The translations under genes were made by a program, and so were the position numbers. Below the pieces are notes generated by a model, which was given only the letters and a program-made list of their open reading frames with translations, was not told the DNA's origin and made no database searches. Shown here piece after piece: positions 7,121 to 16,252 of a stretch of DNA of 64,000 nt. Positions within the stretch are counted from its first letter, which is position 1. Each line of letters begins with the position of its first letter. Source of the stretch: Lachnospiraceae bacterium (GTDB lineage Bacteria > Bacillota > Clostridia > Lachnospirales > Lachnospiraceae); contig JAGAMF010000008.1 in assembly GCA_017624855.1 (NCBI GenBank), forward strand, positions 1 through 64,000, given 5' to 3'.

Positions 7121-8533
7121 TTACGCATTCTTAATAAAACTGATATATCCTCTGTAAGTTTCATATACATCGGCTTTGCTGGTCACTTCAAAAGGTGCAT
7201 GCATGTTAAGCACTGCCACACCACAGTCGATTACATTCATGCCGTATTTCGCAAGAATATATGCGATGGTTCCGCCACCGCCCAAATCTACTTTACCAAG
7301 CTCTGCAAGCTGGAAAGACACTTTATCCTTACCAAAAATTCCACGAAGCTTGCCTAAATATTCTGCATTGGCATCATTGGAACCGGATTTACCTCTTGAA
7401 CCGGTGAATTTGCAAAGCACCATACCTTTTCCTAAGTATGCTACATTCTTTTTATCAAAGCTTGACGCATAAGAAGGATCAAAAGCAGAGCTTACATCCG
7501 AAGACAACATATTGGAGTTAGCCAAACATCTGCGTAATTTTAATTCGTTGTAATCACCACAAAGGTTCATCACTTCCGCCATGGTATTTTCAAAGAACAT
7601 AGACTGCATACCTGTCGCACCTACGCTACCGATTTCTTCTTTGTCAACCAAAATGCAGCAAGCGGTTTTCTCCAACTCTTCTACCGCAAACATTGCACGA
7701 TAAGAAGGGAATGCACACACTCTGTCATCCTGGCCGTAAGCCATAATCATGCTGCGGTCAAAACCAGCCTCATAAGCCTTACCCGCAGGAACCACTTCCA
7801 ACTCAGCGGATAAGAAGTCTTCCTCGTCCATATCATAGTAATCTTTTAAGATTTTTAAAATGCTCTTCTTAACAGCTTCTTTTTCAACCTTGTCTTCTTT
7901 ATCTTTTTTCTTCTTATCTTCATCTACATAAGGTCTGCTTCCGATGATGATATCCAAAGCTTCACCTTCAATTACCTTAGCTGCCTTCTTTTCCAGCTGT
8001 TCTGCTGACAAATGAATCAATAAATCTGAGATAAAGAATACGGGATCGCCTTCTTTATCACCTACATTGATTAAAATGGTTGTGCCGTCTTTTTTTACCA
8101 CAACACCATGTAATGCCAAAGGAATGGTTACCCACTGGTATTTCTTGATACCGCCATAGTAATGTGTATCAAGATAAGCCAAGCCGCCATCCTCGTACAA
8201 AGGATTCTGCTTAATATCCATACGGGGCGAATCAATGTGTGCGCCAAGAATGTTAATACCCTCTTCCAAAGGTGCTTTACCAATCTGTAACATAATCAAA
8301 GACTTGTTCATATTTACGGTATAAATTTTATCTCCGGGCTGTAAAGTCTTATTCTCTTTTATCAATTTACCAAGCTCCACATAACCCTGCTCTTCGATTT
8401 CATTTACAATGTAATCAACGCATTCTCTCTCGGTCTTGCACTCAGTCAAAAAGTTCATGTAATCGGCATTTAAAGCTTCCAATTCTTTTAACTGACGCTT
8501 GTTGTAAGTTGTCCATAAATTCTTATTTTCCAT
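7121..8533 (-). CDS. M18 family aminopeptidase (aspartyl aminopeptidase type)
   Basis: A cytosolic zinc exopeptidase of peptidase family M18 that removes N-terminal residues from peptides. The 470-residue length fits the family. Metal and catalytic motifs are visible: GAHIDSPR at about residue 93, DKEEIGSVGATG at about 290, and NMHAPFEV near the C-terminus. A Lys/Glu-rich insertion at about residues 205-220 (DEDKKKKDKEDK) is probably a surface loop. The leader is odd: the Shine-Dalgarno AAAGGAG is 29 bases from the ATG with a GGCGT/ACGCC hairpin (8546-8560) between them, and an in-frame stop rules out an earlier start. It is monocistronic. Confidence 0.93.
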   Translation of the reverse strand: MENKNLWTTYNKRQLKELEALNADYMNFLTECKTERECVDYIVNEIEEQGYVELGKLIKENKTLQPGDKIYTVNMNKSLIMLQIGKAPLEEGINILGAHIDSPRMDIKQNPLYEDGGLAYLDTHYYGGIKKYQWVTIPLALHGVVVKKDGTTILINVGDKEGDPVFFISDLLIHLSAEQLEKKAAKVIEGEALDIIIGSRPYVDEDKKKKDKEDKVEKEAVKKSILKILKDYYDMDEEDFLSAELEVVPAGKAYEAGFDRSMIMAYGQDDRVCAFPSYRAMFAVEELEKTACCILVDKEEIGSVGATGMQSMFFENTMAEVMNLCGDYNELKLRRCLANSNMLSSDVSSAFDPSYASSFDKKNVAYLGKGMVLCKFTGSRGKSGSNDANAEYLGKLRGIFGKDKVSFQLAELGKVDLGGGGTIAYILAKYGMNVIDCGVAVLNMHAPFEVTSKADVYETYRGYISFIKNA

Positions 8534-8589
8534 ATTGTAAAATCAGGCGTAAAAGACGCCGCTCCTTTCATTATGTTTCACTATATTGT

Positions 8590-8619
8590 ATTATAGCCTA
8601 AAATGGTGAAAATTAGCAA
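8590..8619 (-). promoter_or_regulatory. Promoter of the M18 aminopeptidase gene
   Basis: On the minus strand TTGCTA (8614-8619), 18 bases, then a perfect TATAAT (8590-8595). Confidence 0.65.
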
Positions 8620-8648
8620 TCAAAGAATTGATTTTCAACTATCCGTAT

Positions 8649-8680
8649 AAAAAAGAGGCAAGTCGCCTTGCCTCTTTTAA
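8649..8680 (-). terminator. Terminator after pheT
   Basis: AAAAGAGGCAAG and CTTGCCTCTTTT form a 12-bp stem around a 3-base loop with T runs on both sides, just past the pheT stop. Confidence 0.85.
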
Positions 8681-8685
8681 TTATC

Positions 8686-11118
8686 TTACTTTCTTAATTC
8701 AATGCCCAAACTTGTCAATCCGTTCATAATCTTCTTCATTGCGCCCGCAACTTCATCTTCCTGCAAAGTCTTGGTCTTATCACGGAAAGTAAGTGTATAT
8801 GCCATAGATTTAAATCCTGCTTCAATCTGCTCACCTTCATAGATATCGAAGAGTCTGTAGCTTTCCAAGATTTTACCGCCGCGCTGAGACAACATCTTCT
8901 CAATATCGCCAGCGAGGATATTCTTAGGTACAACCATACTGATATCACGGGTTACAGCAGGGAACTTGGCAATGCCTTCGTACTTTCTGTCGTAGGTTGT
9001 AAAAGGAAGAACTGACGGCATATCAAGAACTGCCACATATACCTTGCCCTTCATGTCATAGTTTGCGCAAACCATAGGATGCACTTCACCCAAATAGCCA
9101 ACCAAGGTACCCTTATAGCTGATGGTAGCCTGTCTGCCGGGATGTAAGAAGCTCTTACCTGCATTGGGATCGTACTCAACCTTTTCTTTCATGCCCACTG
9201 TTTCAAAGAAGGTTTCGATTACACCCTTCATGCTGAAGAAATCACCTTCTCCGTAAGAACCGAAAGTCATCTGCATTCTTTCTTCCGGATACTCGGTAAG
9301 AGGTAAGCTCTTTGCAACATAAATATTGCCCTGCTCATATAATTTAACATTTTTATTTCTTCTGTTATAGTTTGTTGCCAAAGAAGTAAGCATTCCGTTC
9401 AGCGAGATAGTTCTCATGATAGAGAAATCTTCACCCAAAGGATTGGAAATGGTGATTGCATTTCTTTCCGGTGCATCCGCAGGAAGTAAAAGCTTATCAA
9501 ACACCTTGGGGCTTTCGAAAGAATATGTCATACCCTGTGAAAAACCACAGAATTCGGCAATTTCACGAGCCTTCTGCTCAATACGAAGCTTATATGACAA
9601 TTTACCGGCTGTTGCTTCTCCCTTGGGAAGAGATACGGGAATCTTATCATATCCGTAGAATCTTGCTACTTCTTCTGCAATATCCGCAAAGCCTTCCAAA
9701 TCCTGACGGAAGGAAGGAATAATCAATTCCTGAGTCGCTTCGTCCAATTCAAGCTCAATGCGGGCAAAAATCTCTTTCATTTCCTCTACGGATACATCAG
9801 TACCAAGTAATGCATTGATTCTTTCGGGCTCAAAGGCAATTCTTCTTAATTTAGGAAGTTCAACGGATACATCTGCCATTCCGCCAACCACTTCAGCGCC
9901 TTCACAACATTCCTGTACAAGCTGGCATGCTCTGTTGATTGCAGCTTCTGCATTATAAGGATCTACACCTTTTTCAAACTTACCGCTGGCATCGGTTCTA
10001 AGCCCGAGTCTCTTCGCTGACTTACGAATATTGGGACCGTTAAAAGCTGCCGCCTCAAATAAAACGGTAATTACTTTGCCTTCTTCCTCGGGAATCTTGG
10101 AATTCTCACCACCCATAATTCCGGCAATACCGATTGCCTTATTGGCATCGTTGATCATAAGCATTTCGGAATCCAATGTACGCTCCTGCTCATCGAGAGT
10201 CTGGAATACATCACCGTCTTTTGCTCTTTTTACAATGATGGTATTTCCTTCAATGGTAGACAAATCAAAGGCATGCATGGGCTGTCCGTATTCTTCCATT
10301 ACATAGTTAGTTATGTCAACCAAATTGTTGATAGGACGGATTCCAACCTTAGCAAGGCGTCTCTGCAACCAGAGGGGTGAAGGACCAATTTTTACATTTT
10401 TACATACTCTTGCACAGTATCTGGGGCAAAGGTCTGTATCCTCAACCACAACTTTAATATAGTCATTGATATTTTCGCTGTTCTCTTTTACTTCTACCTT
10501 AGGTGCAATAAAAGGCTTGCGGAAAGTTGCCGCTGCTTCTCTCGCAATACCTAAAACGCTGTAGCAGTCCACACGGTTTGAAGTCACTTCATATTCTACA
10601 AAAGTATCACGAAGTCCCAACACTTCCACCGCATCCACACCTACGGGTGTATCCTTGGGGAAAATGTAGATTCCGTTCTCAGGTGCTTCCGGATACATAT
10701 CGCATCCCCAGCCCATTTCTTCGATAGAACACATCATACCGTAAGATTCTACGCCTCTTAACTTACCGTTTTTAATTACGATACCTTCAACAGGTACGTC
10801 TCCGCCATGAGCACTTGCTGCCACACGACCGCCGTCCACAACAACAGGTACCTTATCTCCCACATTTACATTGGAAGCACCGGTAACAATCTGAAGGGTT
10901 TCATTACCCATATTTACCTGACATACAATTAACTTGTCCGCATCGGGATGTCTTTCAATTGAGAGAATTTCACCAACATAAATCTTCTCTAATTTTCTTC
11001 CCAAATCTCTGTAACATTCTACTTTTGTTCCGCTTAAAGTAAGTGCGTCGCAATATTCCTGATCGCCACACTCAAGCTCGGGAACATATTCTTTTATCCA
11101 TGAAAGGGTTGTAAACAT
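8686..11118 (-). CDS. pheT: Phenylalanine--tRNA ligase beta subunit
   Basis: The beta subunit of the cytosolic alpha2beta2 enzyme that charges tRNA-Phe; it edits mischarged Tyr and binds the tRNA. The 810-residue product has the full bacterial layout: an EMAP-like tRNA-binding domain (about 40-150), B3/B4 editing domains (about 210-380), B5 domain (about 400-475), a catalytic-like core and the C-terminal anticodon-binding FDX-ACB domain (about 715-810, KFPAVTRDISMVV). The ATG follows AAGAGG by 6 bases. It lies 84 bases after pheS, so it is expected to share the T-box-controlled transcript. Confidence 0.98.
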   Translation of the reverse strand: MFTTLSWIKEYVPELECGDQEYCDALTLSGTKVECYRDLGRKLEKIYVGEILSIERHPDADKLIVCQVNMGNETLQIVTGASNVNVGDKVPVVVDGGRVAASAHGGDVPVEGIVIKNGKLRGVESYGMMCSIEEMGWGCDMYPEAPENGIYIFPKDTPVGVDAVEVLGLRDTFVEYEVTSNRVDCYSVLGIAREAAATFRKPFIAPKVEVKENSENINDYIKVVVEDTDLCPRYCARVCKNVKIGPSPLWLQRRLAKVGIRPINNLVDITNYVMEEYGQPMHAFDLSTIEGNTIIVKRAKDGDVFQTLDEQERTLDSEMLMINDANKAIGIAGIMGGENSKIPEEEGKVITVLFEAAAFNGPNIRKSAKRLGLRTDASGKFEKGVDPYNAEAAINRACQLVQECCEGAEVVGGMADVSVELPKLRRIAFEPERINALLGTDVSVEEMKEIFARIELELDEATQELIIPSFRQDLEGFADIAEEVARFYGYDKIPVSLPKGEATAGKLSYKLRIEQKAREIAEFCGFSQGMTYSFESPKVFDKLLLPADAPERNAITISNPLGEDFSIMRTISLNGMLTSLATNYNRRNKNVKLYEQGNIYVAKSLPLTEYPEERMQMTFGSYGEGDFFSMKGVIETFFETVGMKEKVEYDPNAGKSFLHPGRQATISYKGTLVGYLGEVHPMVCANYDMKGKVYVAVLDMPSVLPFTTYDRKYEGIAKFPAVTRDISMVVPKNILAGDIEKMLSQRGGKILESYRLFDIYEGEQIEAGFKSMAYTLTFRDKTKTLQEDEVAGAMKKIMNGLTSLGIELRK

Positions 11119-11202
11119 TTTATCCTCTTTTCTGCGGTTCTTACCGCCGTTACTCTTACCATCTATTTTGCTTTTATAATGTTCTAAGTTCTTTTTATAA
11201 AA

Positions 11203-12222
11203 TTAGAACTGTTTTAAGAAACGGATATCGTTCTCATAGAGAAGACGCATATCGTCGATTTCATATTTTAACAATGCAATTCGTTCCAAACCTACACCGA
11301 AAGCAAATCCGGTATATTCGTTGGGGTCAATGTTGCACATGGTAAGTACTCTGGGATGTACCATACCGCATCCGAGAATCTCAATCCAGCCGGAACCTTT
11401 ACAGAAACGGCAACCGGAACCGCCACACTTAAAGCAGGTAACATCCATTTCAGCAGAAGGCTCTGTAAACGGGAAGTGATGAGGTCTGAATTTAACCTTG
11501 GTTTCTTCACCGAACAATTCCTTAGCAAATTCTGCCAATGTTCCTTTTAAGTCTGCAAAAGTTACATTTTTATCAATAACCAATCCTTCAATCTGGTGGA
11601 AAGAAGGTGAATGGGTTGCATCCACTTCGTCGGCACGAAATACACGACCCGGGGCAATAATACGAATAGGGGGCTTCTGCTCTTCCATCACATGAACCTG
11701 TACGGAAGAAGTCTGTGTACGAAGCAAGATATCGGAATTGATATAAAAGGTATCCTGTTCGTCTTTTGCAGGATGATCTGCCGGAATATTTAATGCCTCA
11801 AAGTTGTAGTAATCCTTCTCGATTTCGGGACCTTCTACCACTTCATAACCCATACCTACGAAAATACGCTCTACTTCTTCAAGGGCAATGGTATTGGGAT
11901 GTCTGTGTCCGATTTCAGGCTTGGTTGAAGGAAGAGTAACATCAATTACCTCTTCTTTTAACTTCTCTTCCATAAGCTTTGCTTCCAAAGACTTAATCGC
12001 TGCATTTAATGCATCTTCAATTACCGCTCTGGTATCATTTACCATCTGACCAACCTTGGGTCTGTCTTCCGGAGATACATCTTTCATTCCTTTTAAAACA
12101 GCAGTCAACTCACCTTTTTTACCAAGATACGCCACTTTTACTTCATTCAGCTTGTCAAGCGTATCGCCCTGTGCAATCATTTCCAAAGCTTTCGCTTCAA
12201 TTGCCTGTAATGTTTCTTTCAT
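11203..12222 (-). CDS. pheS: Phenylalanine--tRNA ligase alpha subunit
   Basis: The catalytic alpha subunit of Phe-tRNA synthetase, class II. Motif 2 region FHQIEGLVI and motif 3 GFAFGVGLERIALLKY are present, with an N-terminal coiled coil of about 85 residues. I start it at 12222 (339 residues, the normal length) because GGAGGAAG lies directly upstream; the longer open frame to 12471 would translate the T-box leader and is not real. It is first in the pheST operon. A CxxC...CxxC cluster (CFKCGGSGCRFC, about residues 249-260) suggests a bound zinc in the catalytic domain. Confidence 0.98.
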   Translation of the reverse strand: MKETLQAIEAKALEMIAQGDTLDKLNEVKVAYLGKKGELTAVLKGMKDVSPEDRPKVGQMVNDTRAVIEDALNAAIKSLEAKLMEEKLKEEVIDVTLPSTKPEIGHRHPNTIALEEVERIFVGMGYEVVEGPEIEKDYYNFEALNIPADHPAKDEQDTFYINSDILLRTQTSSVQVHVMEEQKPPIRIIAPGRVFRADEVDATHSPSFHQIEGLVIDKNVTFADLKGTLAEFAKELFGEETKVKFRPHHFPFTEPSAEMDVTCFKCGGSGCRFCKGSGWIEILGCGMVHPRVLTMCNIDPNEYTGFAFGVGLERIALLKYEIDDMRLLYENDIRFLKQF

Positions 12223-12244
12223 CTTTCTTCCTCCATTGAAATTC

Positions 12245-12514
12245 ATAAAAAAATCCCTTGTCATAAAATGACAAGGGACGAAAAATCTTTTCCGCGGTAC
12301 CACCCAAATTTCCTTTGACGGACTCTCATTACAACTTAACGCGTCTACACGGGTTTCCTTACTCACCAACATCCTACACGCTTGGGGAAACCGGCTCCGG
12401 TGGGAACTTCGATTACTTCCTGAACGTAAGGGGGCTTCCAGCCGCCGGCCTCCTCTCTCTGAACGAAACAAGCAATCTACTTAACACTTTCAATGCCTTT
12501 ATTTATTCTTCTAA
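12245..12514 (-). promoter_or_regulatory. T-box leader (tRNA-Phe sensing) of pheST
   Basis: The minus strand carries the T-box core GGGTGGTACCGCGG (about 12292-12305), which pairs with the uncharged tRNA acceptor end. A terminator stem TCCCTTGTCA/TGACAAGGGA follows at 12250-12278 with a T run. Further upstream, GAGAGAGG is the usual stem I kink-turn element, and TTC at 12404-12406 is the likely Phe specifier codon. Uncharged tRNA-Phe should favour antitermination and expression of pheST. Confidence 0.93.
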
Positions 12515-12520
12515 AAACAC

Positions 12521-12549
12521 ATTTTAATGAATGTTTTGTTTTCTGTCAA
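12521..12549 (-). promoter_or_regulatory. pheST promoter
   Basis: On the minus strand TTGACA (12544-12549), 17 bases, then TAAAAT (12521-12526), at the start of the T-box leader. Confidence 0.8.
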
Positions 12550-12569
12550 CTTGAATTTTCGAGAAAACC

Positions 12570-13400
12570 CTATTTTTCTGAGCTTTCTTCTCCTTTTTGA
12601 TAAAATACATTAATCAATGCACCCAAAAACAATAAATTCATTGCAACAAACAGCCAAAACATGGCGATAATCACCGTGGTTAAACTTCCATAAATGGAAA
12701 ATGCGGGGAAAATCTCCAAATACAACGAAAATGCATATGAAAACAATGTCCATGAAACGCCGGTAAAAGCTGCGCCTCTCCACTGAGTATGAGGTTTGGT
12801 TCTGTTATTGGGCACCCACGCATACAACACCGCTATGGGAATTGCATAAAAAATCCATTCAATCAGAAAGCGCCACTCTACCATCACATGATAGATTTCA
12901 TCGACATGAATCCACATTGTAACATAATCCAAAATAAAATTACCAAAGACAAATATACTCAAAGATATCAGCATTAAAAGCAACAAAATCACCGTATAGA
13001 GGCAAGCTTCCAATCTTAAAAGAACGAAGTTCCTTGTTTCTTTTACACCGTTAATGGAATTAAGTCCCAAAGTAATCGCCTGCATACCCTTTGACGCAGA
13101 CCAAAGAAGCACTACTGCCGATACAGACAGAATCGCAATGTTTTTATCATAAACCTCTGCCACAATTCCCGTAGTAAAAGTATCCAACGAATCCGGCAAG
13201 ATATCCAGCAGTACTTTTAATACACCTTCCTGCGTTAACGGTGTGTAAGGAATAATGGTAAACAACAAAACAATAATGGGAATAATGGATAAAAATATGT
13301 AAAATGCCGCACTGGAAGCATAAGTTGTCACCTGTGCAGCCTTAAAAGCCTTTGTAAAACTTCTGATTTTACCGATTGCTGTTTTACATCCTTCCTTCAT
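12570..13400 (-). CDS. YihY/UPF0761 family inner membrane protein
   Basis: A 276-residue integral membrane protein of the YihY/BrkB family (formerly called RNase BN). About six hydrophobic helices are visible, the first at about residues 32-52 (SSAAFYIFLSIIPIIVLLF). Family blocks such as the N-terminal YASSAAFYIFLSI and the WSASKGM segment are present. It begins behind AAAGGAG at 13400 and follows the SpoIID-like gene by 40 bases in the same direction, so they are probably co-transcribed. The biochemical function of the family is unsettled; a transport or envelope role is likely. Confidence 0.9.
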   Translation of the reverse strand: MKEGCKTAIGKIRSFTKAFKAAQVTTYASSAAFYIFLSIIPIIVLLFTIIPYTPLTQEGVLKVLLDILPDSLDTFTTGIVAEVYDKNIAILSVSAVVLLWSASKGMQAITLGLNSINGVKETRNFVLLRLEACLYTVILLLLMLISLSIFVFGNFILDYVTMWIHVDEIYHVMVEWRFLIEWIFYAIPIAVLYAWVPNNRTKPHTQWRGAAFTGVSWTLFSYAFSLYLEIFPAFSIYGSLTTVIIAMFWLFVAMNLLFLGALINVFYQKGEESSEK

Positions 13401-13440
13401 TCCGTTCTCCTTTTTGTATATTAAGCCTTTATCCCTGAAA

Positions 13441-15045
13441 TCATTTTATTTTCCGAAGTTCCAAACCTTTATAAAAAAGTTCCAGAATATCTTCACAATC
13501 CATCCCGCGCAAAGCCGCCTGCCTTGCACCATTCTGTGACATACCCACACCATGGCCGTAACCGCCTCCGATTAAATAAATTTCTTTGATTCCTTCGGGA
13601 GATTCTGTTTCAGGTTCTATGATAAAGTATGCACTCGGTAGTAAACTTGATACTGTTACCGCAGTTCCGTCATTTCTTATGATTTCCGAAACTCCGTCAG
13701 ACAATACATAACGAATATTATATTCACCGATTACCAAATAGCTATTTTGGGTGGTTTCTATTTTCAATTCATCCGCAACGCCGCCGGGCAGTCTTTTTAC
13801 CACTTCTATGTTGGTTACGGTTCCGATTGTTTCTATCGGTTGGTTTACATAATTCTCATCCGTCTCATCCAGTGTAAGAATCAAATCCGGCCTTACCGCA
13901 TATCTGGCAGCCAATCGCTCACCTATCACTGCGGAATCTATACTTCCATGATATGACCAGCGATACCACTGTTCCTCTGCCTCAAGAAAATCCCATGCAT
14001 CCGATGTTATATAAGCCCGAAAATTCTGTTCTTGCACCAAGGCATCTGCCGTGTATAAAATACCCACACTCATACCGGTACTCATGGTCTCCACCGCCTG
14101 AGGCTCTGCTACGGTTACGGATTCAAACCTTATTTCACGATGTTCTTCATTGCTTCCCGCCTGATATGCCACCTTAGGAGTTTCTCCCGGCTCAATTTCC
14201 ATCCCACCAAAATATTCCTTCCATACGGTTTCATTGGTAGTAAAACCACAGGAAGTCGAGAAAAAATATGTGGGTACCGGTATCCCTGCTTCCGTTAAAA
14301 TCATTCCTTCCGTTTCCTGTACAGCTCTGTTTGTGGTGTCTGTTTCCTGAATGTTATTATACACCTGAAAATCCGTACTGTCATTCATATGTGCATCATG
14401 CAACAAACCGGAAGAATTTACCACATAATGATAAGCATAGCTTCTTGCACAAATTGCCTGCGCTTTTAAGGCTTCCAAGGGATAAGTGGATAACATTTCA
14501 CTGGGAACCACCGTAAGAAGATATTTTTCCAAAGGAACAATATTTATGATGGAATAACCGCCATCCTCTTTATAAATTTGCAATTTACCGTAATATTCAG
14601 GAGTCCCTTGGGCACGGCTTAACGATAAAACAGACATTTTACTCTGACTTTCGAAAATAAGATTCTCCCCTTCTTTCAAACCAAAGTCGTCCAAATCAAT
14701 TATTTCCCACGCATTATACTCCGCGTACAGCGTTCCGTCCTCTCCCAATAACTTAAAAGCCTCATCGGAAGTAACTTTTACTTTCTCATGTATATCATTG
14801 CTAAAATCACTTGATGTAATCAAAATGCGTAAATCCGGATTGTTTACCAATTCAATTTCTTCGGTTACCTCCTCCGGCTCGGCATGTTCTTCCGAAACAT
14901 CGGCTTCCTCGGATTTTCCCTCCGACGAATTCTCCTCATTCGGATTTCTTTCTTCCGGTGCTTTTTTTAACTGCACTAACGATATAACCAAAACAAAGGT
15001 AAAACAGGCCGCAATAATGATTATTTTTAGTATATTTTTCTTCAT
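13441..15045 (-). CDS. SpoIID/LytB domain protein (peptidoglycan lytic transglycosylase type)
   Basis: A 534-residue membrane-anchored protein: one N-terminal membrane helix (about 7-25), an acidic linker (about 30-65), then a SpoIID domain with VPSEM at about 180 (the catalytic Glu in SpoIID), EALKAQAICARSYAYHYV after it, and the C-terminal GGGYGHGVGMSQNGA motif. SpoIID cleaves glycan strands stripped of stem peptides during spore engulfment; LytB relatives act on amidases. At 534 residues it is longer than B. subtilis SpoIID (about 340), with an extra segment between the conserved blocks. Its role in sporulation rather than in vegetative wall turnover is inferred. Confidence 0.9.
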   Translation of the reverse strand: MKKNILKIIIIAACFTFVLVISLVQLKKAPEERNPNEENSSEGKSEEADVSEEHAEPEEVTEEIELVNNPDLRILITSSDFSNDIHEKVKVTSDEAFKLLGEDGTLYAEYNAWEIIDLDDFGLKEGENLIFESQSKMSVLSLSRAQGTPEYYGKLQIYKEDGGYSIINIVPLEKYLLTVVPSEMLSTYPLEALKAQAICARSYAYHYVVNSSGLLHDAHMNDSTDFQVYNNIQETDTTNRAVQETEGMILTEAGIPVPTYFFSTSCGFTTNETVWKEYFGGMEIEPGETPKVAYQAGSNEEHREIRFESVTVAEPQAVETMSTGMSVGILYTADALVQEQNFRAYITSDAWDFLEAEEQWYRWSYHGSIDSAVIGERLAARYAVRPDLILTLDETDENYVNQPIETIGTVTNIEVVKRLPGGVADELKIETTQNSYLVIGEYNIRYVLSDGVSEIIRNDGTAVTVSSLLPSAYFIIEPETESPEGIKEIYLIGGGYGHGVGMSQNGARQAALRGMDCEDILELFYKGLELRKIK

Positions 15046-15162
15046 CTTCCACCTTGTTCGTCCTAATTTATATATTTTACTGCTAAATTGTGAATTTTAT
15101 TCTAACGCAGCCCTAAGAATAAATATCAAATGTTCGTACTTCCTTTTATTTCAAAAATCCTG

Positions 15163-15200
15163 ATAAAAACATAAGGGCGACTCTGAACAAGCCGCCCTTT
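15163..15200 (-). terminator. Terminator of the 6S-like RNA
   Basis: On the minus strand AAGGGCGGCTTG, a loop, then AGTCGCCCTTATGTTTTT forms a strong stem with a T run. Confidence 0.75.
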
Positions 15201-15389
15201 TCTCTTCAAGTACACCCAAAATGCCGGTTCCCGTATTTTGACGCCTAGCCACAGCTAGGTGGGCGACCGCAACTTTACTTCTGCCTTCCACTGAAATCAA
15301 ATGAGGCCTGACATCCGCAAAGCAATATAGGAATCCCGTTTTATGTCTTGTAGGTTCAAAATAACGAGAGTTCTCGAACATTCCAGGAT
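15171..15389 (-). ncRNA. ssrS: Probable 6S RNA (RNA polymerase-binding regulator)
   Basis: A roughly 220-base transcription unit with its own promoter and terminator and no credible reading frame. It begins with GGAATGTTCG, similar to the GATGTTCG near the 5' end of E. coli 6S RNA. Long-range pairing is visible: ATTTTGA near the 5' end with TCAAAAT near the 3' end, and ACGGGATTCC with GGGAACCG. Short local hairpins such as CGAGA/TCTCG and CCTAGC/GCTAGG also occur. These features fit a rod-shaped 6S RNA, which binds the housekeeping RNA polymerase in stationary phase. The family assignment is from memory of 6S sequences and needs a covariance search. Confidence 0.62.
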
Positions 15390-15395
15390 AGTATT

Positions 15396-15424
15396 ATTAT
15401 ACGCGATTATATATAAAAAAGCAA
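15396..15424 (-). promoter_or_regulatory. Promoter of the 6S-like RNA
   Basis: On the minus strand TTGCTT (15419-15424), 17 bases, then a perfect TATAAT (15396-15401). Confidence 0.7.
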
Positions 15425-15483
15425 TGCGTACGCCTATTTCTTTCCTTGAAAAATTTACCTCGAAGTTCTTCTTGTCGCAAACA

Positions 15484-15520
15484 AAAACAGCCCGGCCAAT
15501 CTGCCGAGCTGTCTTTTATA
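15484..15520 (-). terminator. Terminator of the DUF4190 gene
   Basis: On the minus strand GACAGCTCGGC, a 6-base loop, then GCCGGGCTGTTTTTG, a G-C rich stem with T run, just past the stop at 15540. Confidence 0.75.
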
Positions 15521-15539
15521 GGTATTATTTTTAAATTAA

Positions 15540-16178
15540 TTAATTTACTTCGATGTCTGTACCGGGAATTCTTACATATACCTCGTTATAATCCGCACAA
15601 AATTCTATGGTATATGCACCGTCCGATTCTAACTTATCGCACAACTCACTGTAAGAATCAACATCTAAAATATCCTGAAATGATTCTGTAAATTTATTAT
15701 CTTCATAAAACATTACACTGATATCATAGTAATAACCATCACAGTAATAATTTATAAAATCTGCCGCTTCTTCATCAGTGATAACGGACGGATCCATCAT
15801 ACATGTAACAATTGCGGTTCGCACCGTATCACAAAGCTGTGTATCATTTGCAATTTCGGTTTTATCCATGTAATTTCCTAATTGCGGAGCCATAATACCT
15901 GCCATCATTGCAATGATTAAAATTGTACTGATAATTGAAATAACAACACCGATGATACCCATTACCATACCTGCGGTACCGGTTGTTTTGTTACTCTTCT
16001 TTCTTGCGTTCGCTCCCACAAAAATTGCCACAATACCGCAAATAAATGAAATAGGTCCCAAGCATCCGATTAAGGAAACAATACCGCAGATTGTTGCTGC
16101 AATACCTTTACCTTTATGTAACTGCTTCAAATTTGCCAAATCCTGCAATTCCTGTGAATCCATTGTCTGATTGTCCAT
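15540..16178 (-). CDS. DUF4190 membrane protein with pilin-like C-terminal half
   Basis: A 212-residue protein. Residues about 20-75 form a DUF4190-type pair of hydrophobic helices (GIAATICGIVSLIGCLGPI, then GMVMGIIGVVISII). After the second helix the sequence MAPQLGNYMDKTEIANDTQL resembles the start of a type IV pilin mature domain, followed by an acidic, possibly disulphide-bearing tail. I begin it at 16178 because AAAGGAG lies just upstream of that ATG. It is monocistronic with its own terminator. Function unknown; a prepilin-like or envelope protein is possible. Confidence 0.75.
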   Translation of the reverse strand: MDNQTMDSQELQDLANLKQLHKGKGIAATICGIVSLIGCLGPISFICGIVAIFVGANARKKSNKTTGTAGMVMGIIGVVISIISTILIIAMMAGIMAPQLGNYMDKTEIANDTQLCDTVRTAIVTCMMDPSVITDEEAADFINYYCDGYYYDISVMFYEDNKFTESFQDILDVDSYSELCDKLESDGAYTIEFCADYNEVYVRIPGTDIEVN

Positions 16179-16252
16179 TTTAATTCTCCTTTTATACAAA
16201 TCATTTACTACATTTTACCATGTAGCAATTCGATTATATACTCTTTATTCGT

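Noticed and set aside
12223..12471. N-terminal extension of PheS in the long open frame
   Set aside because: It overlaps the T-box leader, including its core motif, and the ATG at 12222 has a perfect GGAGGAAG and gives the normal 339-residue length.
12315..12527. Plus-strand open frame of 70 residues
   Set aside because: It is the antisense shadow of the T-box leader.
15151..15381. 76-residue open frame on the minus strand
   Set aside because: It lies wholly over the 6S-like RNA, has no ribosome binding site and contains the terminator hairpin.
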